Assembly: GCF_947488985.1 (NCBI RefSeq)
Contig: NZ_CANLBV010000010.1
Location: 1 to 64,000, forward strand
Source: an uncultured Vibrio sp.
GTDB taxonomy: Bacteria > Pseudomonadota > Gammaproteobacteria > Enterobacterales > Vibrionaceae
Reading direction: 5' to 3'
Length of the DNA: 64,000 nt
The position numbers and the translations under genes are program-made. This document shows positions 47,504 to 57,826 of the stretch, in pieces. Under the pieces are notes generated by a model. That model worked only from the letters and a program-made list of their open reading frames with translations. It ran no database searches and had not been told where the DNA came from. Position 1 is the stretch's first letter. Every line of letters begins with the position of its first letter.

Positions 47504-48262
47504 ATGAATAACTTACAATTAGAAACGCTACTTAATGAAAAACTGCAGCCACAGCAGATTAAAGATTACTGTCCTAATGGCCTGCAAGTTGAAGGTGCAA
47601 CAGAAGTGGAGCGAATCGTTACTGGTGTGACCGCTTCCCAAGCCCTGATTGATAAAGCGGTAGAACTGAACGCAGACGCTTTGTTGGTCCATCACGGCTT
47701 TTTCTGGAAAGGTGAGTCAGAAGCCATTCGTGGCATGAAGGGCAAGCGCATTCGTACTCTGATTAAGAATGATATCAACCTGCTAGGTTATCACTTACCT
47801 CTCGATATCCACCCTGAACTTGGTAACAACACCAAGCTCGCTGAACTGCTTGATATTGAAGTAGAAGGTGGTCTGGAAGGGCACCCACAATCGGTTGCAA
47901 TGTTTGGTAAGTTGAAAGCGCCAATAACAGGTACTGAGTTTGCAGCAAAAATTGATCAAGTTCTGAATCGTAAGCCGTTACATATTGCCCCGGAGAACGC
48001 CGATAAAATGATTGAAACAGTAGGTTGGTGTACTGGCGGTGGCCAAGACTACATTGAGCTTGCAGCTTCTCAAGGTATCGATGCGTTTATCTCTGGTGAG
48101 ATTTCAGAACGCACAACGTATTCAGCGCGTGAGCAAGACATTCATTATTTTGCAGCAGGCCATCATGCGACAGAGCGTTATGGTGTGAAAGCTCTAGGTG
48201 AATGGTTAGCGAAAGAGCACGGTTTAGATGTCGAGTTTATCGATATCGATAACCCGGTATAA
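47504..48262 (+). CDS. Nif3-like dinuclear metal protein (YbgI)
   Basis: A 252-residue member of the Nif3/YbgI family. Its metal ligands are in LLVHHGFFWKG, GYHLPLDIHPELGNN and AGHHATERYG. E. coli YbgI forms a hexameric ring with two metals per subunit. It is often annotated as a GTP cyclohydrolase I type 2 homologue, which I would not adopt. The metabolic role is unknown. No close operon partner; a 7-bp repeat follows. Confidence 0.93.
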   Translation: MNNLQLETLLNEKLQPQQIKDYCPNGLQVEGATEVERIVTGVTASQALIDKAVELNADALLVHHGFFWKGESEAIRGMKGKRIRTLIKNDINLLGYHLPLDIHPELGNNTKLAELLDIEVEGGLEGHPQSVAMFGKLKAPITGTEFAAKIDQVLNRKPLHIAPENADKMIETVGWCTGGGQDYIELAASQGIDAFISGEISERTTYSAREQDIHYFAAGHHATERYGVKALGEWLAKEHGLDVEFIDIDNPV

Positions 48263-48413
48263 GAGCCGATGCGAGATGAGGGATAATGGCAAACTGTAAA
48301 TTTGTCCGCTTGGATGGGGAAAGAAGTAGGGAATCTCTAGACGCTGATAATTATTGTATAGGAAGATATTTCTACTAGATTGTGGTTGATGAGGCTAGAT
48401 TAAGCCTTAAAAT

Positions 48414-48484
<71 letters not shown>

Positions 48485-48490
48485 CAAAAG

Positions 48491-48524
48491 AAAAGGGGTT
48501 GATGTTCTTACATCAACCCCTTTT
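48491..48524. terminator. Terminator of gltA, usable both ways
   Basis: AAAAGGGGTTGATG (48491-48504) pairs perfectly with CATCAACCCCTTTT (48511-48524), loop TTCTTA. Confidence 0.93.
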
Positions 48525-48544
48525 AACATTATGCTCTATAGCAA

Positions 48545-49834
48545 CTATTCACGTTCGTGAAGCGCTTTAAAGTCACGTTGCTCTTCACCAGTATATAGCT
48601 GACGAGGACGACCGATACGGTTGGTAGGATCGCTGTGCATTTCGTTCCAGTGTGCAATCCAACCGATAGTGCGAGACATCGCAAATATTACAGTAAACAT
48701 AGATACTGGAATACCAATCGCTTTCAGAATGATACCTGAGTAGAAATCGACGTTCGGGTATAGCTTCTTAGAAACAAAGTACTCATCAGAAAGGGCAATA
48801 CGCTCCAGTTCCATTGCAACATCAAGCAGTGGATCTTGAATGTTCAATTCTCTAAGCACTTCGTGGCACGCTTCGCGCATAACGGTTGCACGTGGATCGT
48901 AGTTCTTGTAAACACGGTGACCGAAGCCCATCAAACGGAATGGGTCATCTTTGTCTTTGGCTTTTGCCACGTACTCTTCGATCTTATCTACGCTGCCAAT
49001 TTCTTCAAGCATACGCAGACACGCTTCATTTGCACCGCCGTGAGCAGGGCCCCAAAGTGATGCGATACCTGCGGCGATACACGCAAACGGGTTAGCACCC
49101 GATGAGCCTGCTAGACGTACGGTAGACGTTGAAGCGTTCTGTTCGTGATCAGCATGCAGGGTAAAGATTTTATCCATAGCGCGAGCAACGATAGGGTTCA
49201 CTTCATACTCTTCACATGGGTTAGCAAACATCATGTGTAAGAAGTTTTCTGCGTAGCCTAGGTCGTTACGTGGGTAAATAAACGGTTGGCCGATTGAATA
49301 TTTGTAACACATTGCAGCCAAGGTTGGCATTTTGGAAATCAGGCGGTAAGCCGCAATTTCACGGTGTGTGTCGTTGTTGACATCAAGTGAGTCGTGGTAG
49401 AACGCCGCCAGAGCGCCGACAACACCACACATTACAGCCATAGGGTGAGCGTCACGACGGAAGCCGTGGAAGAAACTCGCGATTTGCTCGTGCACCATAG
49501 TGTGACGTGTCACGGTAGTCTTGAACTTTTCGTATTCAGCTCGAGATGGGGCTTCACCGTAAAGAAGTATGTAACATACCTCTAAGTAATCAGCGTTATT
49601 GGCAAGTTGGTCAATAGGATAACCGCGGTGTAAAAGGATACCTTTTCCACCGTCAATAAAAGTGATTTGAGACTCACAAGATGCAGTGGCAAGAAAACCA
49701 GGGTCAAAAGTGAAAAAACCATTAGAACCTAGTGTTCGAACATCGATCACTGGTGTACCGAGTACACCCTCTGTAATCGGCAGCTCGATTGGCGCTTGAC
49801 CTTCAATATGAAGGGTAGCTTTCTTATCCGCCAT
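48545..49834 (-). CDS. gltA: Citrate synthase (type II)
   Basis: A 429-residue citrate synthase that condenses oxaloacetate with acetyl-CoA. The catalytic residues are in [24 protein letters not shown] and NVDFYSGI. The N-terminal extension (about 60 residues) is typical of the hexameric NADH-inhibited Gram-negative type, as in E. coli (427). It is divergent from sdhC, which is the E. coli layout. It ends in a perfect terminator. Confidence 0.98.
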   Translation of the reverse strand: MADKKATLHIEGQAPIELPITEGVLGTPVIDVRTLGSNGFFTFDPGFLATASCESQITFIDGGKGILLHRGYPIDQLANNADYLEVCYILLYGEAPSRAEYEKFKTTVTRHTMVHEQIASFFHGFRRDAHPMAVMCGVVGALAAFYHDSLDVNNDTHREIAAYRLISKMPTLAAMCYKYSIGQPFIYPRNDLGYAENFLHMMFANPCEEYEVNPIVARAMDKIFTLHADHEQNASTSTVRLAGSSGANPFACIAAGIASLWGPAHGGANEACLRMLEEIGSVDKIEEYVAKAKDKDDPFRLMGFGHRVYKNYDPRATVMREACHEVLRELNIQDPLLDVAMELERIALSDEYFVSKKLYPNVDFYSGIILKAIGIPVSMFTVIFAMSRTIGWIAHWNEMHSDPTNRIGRPRQLYTGEEQRDFKALHERE

Positions 49835-50250
49835 AACAATCTCCTTTGTTTATTATTTAATCCGTCCAGGATGTTTATATGCCATTTTTTTACTGGTCTT
49901 AGGTGCGAAAGTCAATTTTTCTGCAGCTTTGTGTGCACTTGTTAGTACTTTTTACATTAAATTCGTTAAAAATCTGTTCTATGTAGCATTATTTGTTGCA
50001 TCAATTGTATTAGAATGTTGCCAGTCGTATAGTGGCACTGAAAAGTTTGGTTAAAACCTTATAAACGCTAGGCTGAGGAGATATTTAAGGTATCTTTATC
50101 ATCCTAGTAGTTAACAATGCTTTTACAATTATCTGAGGCTCAACCTGGGCTAATTGTTAGGTTAGTGTTAATTTTTGACGGTTTGCGATCGAATTTTGTC
50201 CATAACAATATCTAAGGTTATTTAATGACCATAATGCTCAATGGAGCTGA
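49835..50250. promoter_or_regulatory. gltA-sdhC divergent regulatory region
   Basis: These 416 bases hold the promoters of gltA and of the sdh-suc operon. In E. coli the same region binds ArcA, CRP and Fnr, but I see no site here good enough to name. AT-rich on the gltA side. No reading frame. Confidence 0.5.
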
Positions 50251-50643
50251 GTGAGCAAGCCCGTGAAAGAAAGAAAGACAAGACCTGTTAATTTAGATTT
50301 ACAGACCATCCACTTTCCCATCACCGCAATAGCTTCCATCCTACACCGTGTGTCTGGGGTGATAACTTTTGTCGCGATTGGAATTTTGCTTTGGTTACTA
50401 TCCATTTCCCTCTCATCCCCAGTCGGCTTTATGGAAGCGAGCGACATTGTCGACAGCTTCTTCGTGAAGTTTGTTCTGTGGGGCATTTTAACCGCGTTGG
50501 CTTACCACATTGCTGGTGGTATTCGTCACCTTCTTATGGACTTAGGTCACTTTGAAGAGCTGGAATCTGGCGCTAAGAGTGCGAAGGTTGCATTCGCAGC
50601 AACAGCGGTATTGTCTCTACTAGCGGGGATCTTAGTATGGTAA
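50251..50643 (+). CDS. sdhC: Succinate dehydrogenase cytochrome b556 subunit
   Basis: A 130-residue membrane anchor with three membrane segments (about 27-50, 68-92, 108-128). It has HRVSGVITF, which lies near the quinone site, and the haem-ligand histidine segment YHIAGGIRHLLMD. GTG start with GGAG 6 bases upstream. First gene of sdhCDAB-sucABCD. It overlaps sdhD by 7 bases, suggesting coupled translation. Confidence 0.96.
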   Translation: MSKPVKERKTRPVNLDLQTIHFPITAIASILHRVSGVITFVAIGILLWLLSISLSSPVGFMEASDIVDSFFVKFVLWGILTALAYHIAGGIRHLLMDLGHFEELESGAKSAKVAFAATAVLSLLAGILVW

Positions 50644-50984
50644 ACAACGTTTCTACTTTTGGTCGTAATGGTGTCCACGATTATCTATTGATTCGTGCAA
50701 CAGCCATCATTATGACACTTTACACTATCTACCTAGTGAGCTTTTGTGTTTTCTCTGGTGATATCTCTTACGTATCTTGGACGCAATTTTTTGGTGGAAC
50801 CTTCACGAAAGTCTTCACTATGTTAGCGCTTACCTCTGTTCTGGTTCATGCGTGGATCGGCCTATGGCAAGTACTCACTGACTACATCAAATGCGCTAAA
50901 TTGCGCGTCGCTCTTCAAGTCGGTGTCGTTGCGGTTCTTCTTGGATATTTTTTCTCTGGTCTGTTTATTTTGTGGGGTGCGTAA
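50637..50984 (+). CDS. sdhD: Succinate dehydrogenase membrane anchor subunit
   Basis: A 115-residue anchor with three membrane segments (about 14-36, 55-78, 92-113). GRNGVHDYLLIRATA is the conserved start, and HAWIGLWQVLTDY supplies quinone- and haem-site residues. It begins within the last codons of sdhC and ends directly at the sdhA start. Confidence 0.95.
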   Translation: MVNNVSTFGRNGVHDYLLIRATAIIMTLYTIYLVSFCVFSGDISYVSWTQFFGGTFTKVFTMLALTSVLVHAWIGLWQVLTDYIKCAKLRVALQVGVVAVLLGYFFSGLFILWGA

Positions 50985-52751
50985 GTGACTATTCCTGTTC
51001 GTGAGTTTGATGCCGTAGTTATCGGTGCTGGTGGTGCTGGTATGCGAGCTGCACTGCAGATTTCTGAGCAAGGCCTATCTTGTGCATTGCTTTCTAAAGT
51101 TTTCCCTACTCGTTCTCATACGGTTTCAGCGCAAGGTGGTATCACTGTTGCTCTTGGCAACGCGCACGAAGACCATTGGGAACAGCACATGTATGACACA
51201 GTCAAAGGTTCGGATTACATCGGTGACCAAGACGCTATCGAATACATGTGTAAAAACGGTCCTGAGTCGGTAATCGAACTTGAAAAAATGGGTCTGCCTT
51301 TTTCTCGTTTTGACAACGGTACGATTTACCAGCGTCCTTTCGGTGGTCAATCTAAAAACTTTGGTGGTGAGCAAGCCGCTCGTACTGCAGCTGCAGCCGA
51401 CCGTACTGGCCACGCATTGCTTCACACGCTTTACCAACAAAACATTAAGCACAAAACGACGGTTTTCTCTGAGTGGTATGCACTGGATCTTGTTAAGAAC
51501 GAAGACGGTGCAATTTTAGGTACCACTGCGCTTTGTATGGAAACAGGCGAAGTTTGCTACTTCAAAGCGAAGGCAACCATTCTTGCTACTGGTGGTGCTG
51601 GTCGTATCTACGCTTCAACAACTAACGCGCACATCAATACGGGTGACGGTGTTGGCATGGCGATTCGTGCTGGCGTTCCTATGCAAGATATCGAAATGTG
51701 GCAGTTCCACCCAACGGGTATTGCTGGCGCAGGTGTATTGGTAACGGAAGGTTGTCGTGGTGAAGGGGGGTACCTTCTCAATAAAGACGGTGAACGCTTC
51801 ATGGAACGTTACGCACCAAACGCTAAAGACTTAGCGGGTCGTGATGTTGTTGCTCGTTCAATGATGGTTGAAATTCGTGAAGGTCGCGGTTGCGATGGTC
51901 CTTGGGGTCCACACATCAAGCTTAAGCTAGACCACTTAGGTAAAGAGACGCTCGAATCTCGTTTGCCTGGCGTCTGTGAGCTGTCTCGTACCTTTGCTCA
52001 CGTTGATCCAGTGAAAGAACCAATCCCAGTGATTCCTACCTGTCACTACATGATGGGGGGGGTTCCAACCCAAGTTTCTGGTCAAGCGATTAAGCAAAGT
52101 GAAGACGGCAGCGATGTTGAAATCCAAGGCCTATTTGCTTGTGGTGAAATCGCATCAGTATCGGTACACGGTGCCAACCGTCTCGGTGGTAACTCACTGC
52201 TTGATTTGGTGGTATTTGGTCGTGCAACAGGTCTGCACCTTGGTGAGACACTGAAGAAACAAGACGAAGCCAAACCCGCAACTGAAGCTGACATTGAACG
52301 TTCACTAGAACGTTACAACCGTTGGGAAAACAGTACTGACGGCGAAGACCCTGCGCAAATTCGTAAAGATCTTCAGCAATGTATGCAGAATAACTTCTCA
52401 GTATTCCGAGAAGGCAAAGCCATGGCCGAAGGCCTAGAAGAGCTTAAAGCGATTCGCGAGCGCCTAAAAAATGCACACCTATCTGATAAGTCTACCGAGT
52501 TCAACACTCAGCGTATCGAGTGTCTAGAGCTTGAAAACTTGATGGAAACCGCATTCGCAACCGCTGTAGCGGCAAACTTCCGAACAGAAAGCCGTGGCGC
52601 ACACGCTCGATTCGATTTCCCTGACCGTGATGATGAGCAATGGCTATGCCACTCACTTTACAACCCAGAGTCAGAGAGCATGACTAAGCGTGGTGTAAAC
52701 ATGGAACCTATCCATCGTGAAGCGTTCCCACCAAAAGCACGTACGTACTAA
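50985..52751 (+). CDS. sdhA: Succinate dehydrogenase flavoprotein subunit
   Basis: A 588-residue flavoprotein (E. coli 588). The FAD-binding [13 protein letters not shown] is at 12-24, and the histidine that carries covalent FAD is in [13 protein letters not shown]. The active-site arginine region appears in [13 protein letters not shown] and [22 protein letters not shown] start immediately after the sdhD stop. Oxidises succinate to fumarate. Confidence 0.98.
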   Translation: MTIPVREFDAVVIGAGGAGMRAALQISEQGLSCALLSKVFPTRSHTVSAQGGITVALGNAHEDHWEQHMYDTVKGSDYIGDQDAIEYMCKNGPESVIELEKMGLPFSRFDNGTIYQRPFGGQSKNFGGEQAARTAAAADRTGHALLHTLYQQNIKHKTTVFSEWYALDLVKNEDGAILGTTALCMETGEVCYFKAKATILATGGAGRIYASTTNAHINTGDGVGMAIRAGVPMQDIEMWQFHPTGIAGAGVLVTEGCRGEGGYLLNKDGERFMERYAPNAKDLAGRDVVARSMMVEIREGRGCDGPWGPHIKLKLDHLGKETLESRLPGVCELSRTFAHVDPVKEPIPVIPTCHYMMGGVPTQVSGQAIKQSEDGSDVEIQGLFACGEIASVSVHGANRLGGNSLLDLVVFGRATGLHLGETLKKQDEAKPATEADIERSLERYNRWENSTDGEDPAQIRKDLQQCMQNNFSVFREGKAMAEGLEELKAIRERLKNAHLSDKSTEFNTQRIECLELENLMETAFATAVAANFRTESRGAHARFDFPDRDDEQWLCHSLYNPESESMTKRGVNMEPIHREAFPPKARTY

Positions 52752-52763
52752 GGAGATATGACC

Positions 52764-53477
52764 ATGAAACTGAATTTCTCTTTATACCGTTACAACCCTG
52801 ATGTCGACCAGAAGCCTTATATGAAGGAATACACACTCGAAGTGGATGAAGGTTCAGACATGATGCTACTGGATGCGCTTATTCTGTTGAAAGAGCAAGA
52901 TCCAACTATCTCATTTCGTCGCTCATGCCGTGAAGGGGTATGTGGCTCAGATGGCTTGAACATGAATGGTAAAAATGGCCTAGCGTGCATCACACCGTTG
53001 TCTGCACTTTCTGGTCAAGGCAAGATTGTGATTCGTCCACTGCCGGGTTTGCCTGTTGTTCGTGATCTGATTGTCGACATGACTCAGTTCTACGATAACT
53101 ACGAAAAAGTGAAGCCATTCTTAGTGTCTGATGGCAATGTGCCGCCGGCGCGTGAAAACTTGCAAAGTCCAGATGAGCGAGCGCATTTAGATGGCTTGTA
53201 CGAATGCATCATGTGTGCCTGTTGTACAACATCGTGCCCATCGTTCTGGTGGAATCCGGATAAGTTTATCGGACCAGCAGGCCTTTTGGCAGCGTACCGT
53301 TGGCTAATTGATAGCCGAGATACAGCGACAGATGAACGTTTGTCCGATCTTGATGATGCATTTAGTGTTTTTCGTTGCCATGGTATCATGAATTGTGTAA
53401 GTGTTTGTCCTAAGGGATTAAATCCGACGAAAGCGATTGGTCACATTAAGACCATGCTTGTGAATCGTTCGGTTTAA
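52764..53477 (+). CDS. sdhB: Succinate dehydrogenase iron-sulfur subunit
   Basis: A 237-residue subunit with three clusters. [2Fe-2S] ligands are in SCREGVCGSDGLNMNG plus the later C; the [4Fe-4S] and [3Fe-4S] ligands are in CIMCACCTTSCPSFWW and FRCHGIMNCVSVCPKGLNP. I choose ATG 52764 because AAGGAG is 8 bases before it; ATG 52758 would be only 2 bases away. The E. coli start matches MKLNFSLYRYNP. Confidence 0.97.
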   Translation: MKLNFSLYRYNPDVDQKPYMKEYTLEVDEGSDMMLLDALILLKEQDPTISFRRSCREGVCGSDGLNMNGKNGLACITPLSALSGQGKIVIRPLPGLPVVRDLIVDMTQFYDNYEKVKPFLVSDGNVPPARENLQSPDERAHLDGLYECIMCACCTTSCPSFWWNPDKFIGPAGLLAAYRWLIDSRDTATDERLSDLDDAFSVFRCHGIMNCVSVCPKGLNPTKAIGHIKTMLVNRSV

Positions 53478-53489
53478 GAAACAAAAATT

Positions 53490-53517
53490 GCCGCCCTAAT
53501 CGTGTTGGGCGGCCTTT
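53490..53517 (+). terminator. Hairpin with T-run between sdhB and sucA
   Basis: GCCGCCC (53490-53496) and GGGCGGC (53507-53513), 10-base loop, C and four T. It may lower transcription from sdh into suc without stopping it. Confidence 0.6.
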
Positions 53518-53573
53518 TAATAGCTCGGCTTTAAGACCGCAGCAAACGTGAAAACTACTGGTTAAGGGAAAAT

Positions 53574-56390
53574 ATGCACAACGGCGTGATGAAGGCATGG
53601 CTCGAGTCTTCACACTTGGCTGGCGCCAATGCAACGTACGTAGAAGAACTCTATGAACAGTATCTAAGTGATCCCGATTCGGTAAGTGACGAATGGAGAA
53701 GTGTTTTTGAAGCACTGCCTGTGCAAGCTTCTCAGACAGTGGAACAACCACACTCTCGTGTTCGTGAATACTTCCGTCGACTCGCTCAAGAAACAAAGCA
53801 TTACAGTGTCCAAGTTAGTGATCCAGATGTCGATGCGAAACAAGTAAAGGTTCTGCAACTTATCAATGCTTATCGATTCCGAGGGCATCAAGCTGCAAAT
53901 TTAGACCCCCTAGGTTTATGGAAAAGAGAGACAGTCGCTGAACTGGATCCCTCTTTCCACACTCTTACCGAAGATGACCTCAATGAGACGTTTAACGTCG
54001 GCTCTTATGCCATTGGCCAAGAGACGATGGTGCTAAAAGATCTCTACAAATCTTTAAAACAAACGTATTGTGGCTCGATTGGTGCTGAATACATGCACAT
54101 GACAAATACAGAACAAAAACGTTGGATCCAACAACGTTTAGAGTCTGTATCTGGTCAACCCTCTTTCAATCAAGAAGAAAAGCAAGCTTTTCTCGAAGAG
54201 CTAACAGCAGCTGAAGGTCTTGAGCGTTATCTTGGTGCAAAATTCCCTGGCGCGAAACGCTTCTCGTTGGAAGGTGGTGATGCGCTTATCCCAATGACGA
54301 AAGAAATCATTCGCCATGCGGGTGGTCAGGGCATGCGTGAGGTGGTTGTTGGGATGGCTCACCGTGGTCGTCTTAACATGTTGGTTAACGTGCTGGGTAA
54401 AAAGCCCCAAGACTTGTTTGACGAGTTTGCGGGTAAGCACGATGACACATGGGGTACGGGTGATGTGAAGTATCACCAAGGTTTCTCTGCGGACTTCGCA
54501 ACGCCAGGCGGCAACGTTCACTTAGCACTTGCCTTTAACCCATCTCACTTAGAAATCGTCAACCCGGTAGTTATCGGTTCCGTACGTGCTCGTCAAGATC
54601 GTCTAGGCGATAAAGATGGCAGCAGCGTACTTCCAATTACCATCCATGGTGACTCTGCGATTGCGGGTCAGGGTGTCGTACAAGAGACGTTTAATATGTC
54701 TCAAGCGCGTGGTTTCTGTGTTGGTGGTACGGTACGTATTGTTGTTAATAACCAAGTCGGTTTTACAACGTCTAACCCGCGCGATACACGCTCTACGATG
54801 TACTGTACTGATATTGCGAAGATGGTTCAGGCTCCGATTTTCCACGTTAATTCTGATGATCCAGAAGCCGTGGCTTTCGTAGCACGCCTTGCATTAGATT
54901 ACCGTAATACGTTTAAGCGTGATGTGGTTATTGACTTGGTTTGTTACCGTCGCCACGGTCACAACGAAGCCGATGAGCCTAATGCAACACAGCCTTTGAT
55001 GTACCAAAAAATCAAAAAGCACCCAACACCACGTAAGCTTTACGCTGACGTGCTGATGGAGCGCGGGGAGTTTGGTATTGATACCGCGACTCAACTCGTT
55101 AACGAATATCGTGATGCCCTTGATCACGGTGAAGTTGTGGTTAAAGAGTGGCGTCCAATGGCTCTTCACTCCGTAGACTGGTCTCCTTACCTAGGTCACG
55201 ACTGGAACATTGAGTGGGACAACAAGATTGATATCGAGCGCCTGAAAGAGCTTGGTGCCAAACTTTGCCAATACCCAGACAGCCACAAGCTGCAAAGCCG
55301 AGTCAATAAACTGTACAACGATCGTACTGCCATGGTGAATGGTGAGAAACAAGTCGATTGGGGTATGGCTGAAACTCTGGCTTACGCAACACTGGTTGAT
55401 GACGGCAAGCGTATCCGTATCTCAGGCCAAGATTCAGGCCGTGGTACCTTCTTCCACCGTCACTCAGTACTGCACAATCAATCAGACGCAAGCACCTATG
55501 TGCCTCTGGCGAACATTCATGATAAACAAGGGCCATTCCAAGTGTTTGACTCTGTGTTGTCTGAAGAAGCGGTACTCGCATTTGAGTATGGTTACGCAAC
55601 TGCGGAGCCAAGCGGTCTAACCCTTTGGGAAGCACAATTTGGTGACTTCGCAAACGGTGCACAAGTGGTTATCGACCAGTTCATTTCATCAGGTGAGCAA
55701 AAGTGGGCGCGTTTATGTGGTCTAACTATGCTGTTGCCACACGGTTATGAAGGTCAGGGCCCTGAGCACTCATCTGCACGCCTTGAGCGTTACCTTCAGT
55801 TATGTGCTGAACAAAACATGCAGGTTGTTGTGCCTTCAACGCCAGCGCAGGTTTACCACATGATCCGTCGTCAAGTTGTGCGACCAATGCGTCGTCCTCT
55901 GATCGTAATGTCACCGAAGTCTTTGCTTCGCCACCCACTGTGTACGTCTTCAATGGAAGATTTAGCAGAGGGCACGTTCCAACCCGCTATCGCCGAAATT
56001 GATGATCTCGCGCCTGAAAACGTAAAACGCGTCGTGTTCTGCTCCGGTAAGGTTTACTTTGACCTGCTTGAGCAAAGACGCAAGAACGAACAAGACGATG
56101 TCGCGATTGTGCGTATTGAACAACTTTATCCGTTCCCTTACGAGGACGTGAAAGCTGCCATCGCACAGTACACGAATGTTGTTGACTACGTATGGTGTCA
56201 AGAAGAGCCACAGAACCAAGGTGCTTGGTACAGCAGCCAACATAATTTCCGAGCTGCGATTCCTGTGGGCGCTGATATTAAATATGCAGGTCGTCCTGCA
56301 TCAGCGTCCCCCGCTGTTGGCTATATGTCGGTACACTTGAAACAACAAAAAGCGTTAGTTGACGACGCTTTGACCCTACTTAAGAACTAG
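53574..56390 (+). CDS. sucA: 2-oxoglutarate dehydrogenase E1 component
   Basis: A 938-residue thiamine diphosphate enzyme (E. coli 933). N-terminal E2-binding region MKAWLESSHLAGANATYVEELY, then VLQLINAYRFRGHQAANLDPLG, substrate-site KFPGAKRFSLEGGD, MAHRGRLN, the ThDP/Mg site FNPSHLEIVNPVVIGSVRA, and the C-terminal transketolase part with GQGPEHSSARLERYLQL. It decarboxylates 2-oxoglutarate and passes the succinyl group to SucB. Confidence 0.98.
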   Translation: MHNGVMKAWLESSHLAGANATYVEELYEQYLSDPDSVSDEWRSVFEALPVQASQTVEQPHSRVREYFRRLAQETKHYSVQVSDPDVDAKQVKVLQLINAYRFRGHQAANLDPLGLWKRETVAELDPSFHTLTEDDLNETFNVGSYAIGQETMVLKDLYKSLKQTYCGSIGAEYMHMTNTEQKRWIQQRLESVSGQPSFNQEEKQAFLEELTAAEGLERYLGAKFPGAKRFSLEGGDALIPMTKEIIRHAGGQGMREVVVGMAHRGRLNMLVNVLGKKPQDLFDEFAGKHDDTWGTGDVKYHQGFSADFATPGGNVHLALAFNPSHLEIVNPVVIGSVRARQDRLGDKDGSSVLPITIHGDSAIAGQGVVQETFNMSQARGFCVGGTVRIVVNNQVGFTTSNPRDTRSTMYCTDIAKMVQAPIFHVNSDDPEAVAFVARLALDYRNTFKRDVVIDLVCYRRHGHNEADEPNATQPLMYQKIKKHPTPRKLYADVLMERGEFGIDTATQLVNEYRDALDHGEVVVKEWRPMALHSVDWSPYLGHDWNIEWDNKIDIERLKELGAKLCQYPDSHKLQSRVNKLYNDRTAMVNGEKQVDWGMAETLAYATLVDDGKRIRISGQDSGRGTFFHRHSVLHNQSDASTYVPLANIHDKQGPFQVFDSVLSEEAVLAFEYGYATAEPSGLTLWEAQFGDFANGAQVVIDQFISSGEQKWARLCGLTMLLPHGYEGQGPEHSSARLERYLQLCAEQNMQVVVPSTPAQVYHMIRRQVVRPMRRPLIVMSPKSLLRHPLCTSSMEDLAEGTFQPAIAEIDDLAPENVKRVVFCSGKVYFDLLEQRRKNEQDDVAIVRIEQLYPFPYEDVKAAIAQYTNVVDYVWCQEEPQNQGAWYSSQHNFRAAIPVGADIKYAGRPASASPAVGYMSVHLKQQKALVDDALTLLKN

Positions 56391-56411
56391 AAGTAAAAGG
56401 AAAACACAGAC

Positions 56412-57620
56412 ATGACAATTGAAATTCTGGTTCCAGATTTACCTGAATCTGTGGCTGATGCAACCGTTGCTACTTGGCACAAAAAACCGGGTGAATCGGT
56501 TGCACGTGATGAAGTCATTGTAGATATAGAAACAGATAAAGTGGTTTTAGAAGTACCAGCTCCTGAAGCGGGTGTTCTGGAAGCAATCATCGAAGAAGAG
56601 GGTGCGACGGTACTTTCTAAGCAACTCCTGGCTAAAATTAAGCCGGGTGCTGTCGCTGGTGAACCAACGAAAGATACAACTGAAGATACAGAAGCTTCTC
56701 CTGATAAGCGCCACAAAGCTGCGCTAACCGAAGAGAGCAACGACGCACTAAGCCCAGCGGTTCGTCGCTTGCTTGCAGAGCACAACCTACAACCCGCTGA
56801 CGTTAAAGGTACTGGTGTTGGTGGTCGTATTACTCGTGAAGACATCGACGCACACCTAGCCGCAGCGAAAGCGGCTCCGGCAGCCGCATCTGCACCAGCC
56901 GTTGAAGCGCCAGCCACAGCTCGTAGTCAAAAGCGCGTGCCTATGACTCGCCTACGTAAGACAGTTGCAAATCGTCTTCTAGAAGCGAAGAACAGCACAG
57001 CAATGCTGACGACTTTCAACGAAGTGAACATGAAGCCAATCATGGACCTTCGTAAACAGTACAAAGACCAATTCGAGAAGCGTCACGATACGCGTCTTGG
57101 CTTCATGTCTTTCTACGTGAAAGCAGTAACAGAAGCGCTAAAACGTTTCCCAGAAGTGAACGCTTCTATCGACGGTACAGATATCGTTTACCACAACTAC
57201 TTCGATATCAGCATGGCGGTATCTACGCCACGTGGTCTAGTGACTCCAGTACTGAAAGACTGTGACACACTAGGTTTCGCGGATATCGAAAAAGGCATCA
57301 AAGAGCTAGCAATCAAAGGCCGTGACGGCAAGCTAACGGTTGATGAACTGATGGGCGGTAACTTCACTATCACCAACGGTGGTGTATTTGGATCTCTAAT
57401 GTCTACGCCAATCATCAACCCGCCTCAAGCGGCAATTTTGGGTATGCACAAAATCCAAGACCGTCCAATGGCAGTTGATGGCAAGGTAGAGATTCTACCA
57501 ATGATGTACCTAGCGCTTTCTTACGACCATCGTCTCATCGATGGCCGTGAATCGGTGGGCTTCCTCGTGACCATTAAAGAGCTGTTAGAAGATCCTGCAC
57601 GTCTGCTATTAGACGTTTAG
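56412..57620 (+). CDS. sucB: Dihydrolipoyllysine succinyltransferase (E2)
   Basis: A 402-residue E2 core. One lipoyl domain (1-75) has K43 in [11 protein letters not shown], followed by a linker, a peripheral subunit-binding domain (about 112-150, [22 protein letters not shown]), and the catalytic domain with H373 in [10 protein letters not shown]. One lipoyl domain is usual for SucB. 21 bases after sucA. The E3 partner, lpd, is not in this window. Confidence 0.98.
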   Translation: MTIEILVPDLPESVADATVATWHKKPGESVARDEVIVDIETDKVVLEVPAPEAGVLEAIIEEEGATVLSKQLLAKIKPGAVAGEPTKDTTEDTEASPDKRHKAALTEESNDALSPAVRRLLAEHNLQPADVKGTGVGGRITREDIDAHLAAAKAAPAAASAPAVEAPATARSQKRVPMTRLRKTVANRLLEAKNSTAMLTTFNEVNMKPIMDLRKQYKDQFEKRHDTRLGFMSFYVKAVTEALKRFPEVNASIDGTDIVYHNYFDISMAVSTPRGLVTPVLKDCDTLGFADIEKGIKELAIKGRDGKLTVDELMGGNFTITNGGVFGSLMSTPIINPPQAAILGMHKIQDRPMAVDGKVEILPMMYLALSYDHRLIDGRESVGFLVTIKELLEDPARLLLDV

Positions 57621-57630
57621 TATCGCTAAA

Positions 57631-57659
57631 ACGTCTAGTTAACCCCGTTAGCTAGACGT
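57631..57659 (+). other. Hairpin in the sucB-sucC gap
   Basis: ACGTCTAG (57631-57638) pairs with CTAGACGT (57652-57659) and inside it TAAC pairs with GTTA around CCC, with one mismatch. No T-run follows. The 206-base gap also has ACACAG/CTGTGT near 57764. It may be a processing or partial termination site, or carry an extra promoter for sucCD. Confidence 0.55.
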
Positions 57660-57826
57660 AAAAAGTTTCAAAGGCTAGGCTGCTCAACGTCCGGCCTTCA
57701 ATTCAACGGTAAAGCCATTAGAAAATGGACAGCAGTTGACTTGAGAAGACCCTACAGACGTCACACAGGACACTGTGTCGTTATGGAAATAATAATCCCT
57801 TAAGGGAAAATAAACGGAATATCAAA

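Noticed and set aside
51608-51802. Antisense frames in sdhA
   Set aside because: They have no start signals and mirror the sdhA codon bias.
55303-55662. 119-codon antisense frame in sucA
   Set aside because: It is a shadow of the highly biased codons of sucA, with no ribosome-binding site or family match.
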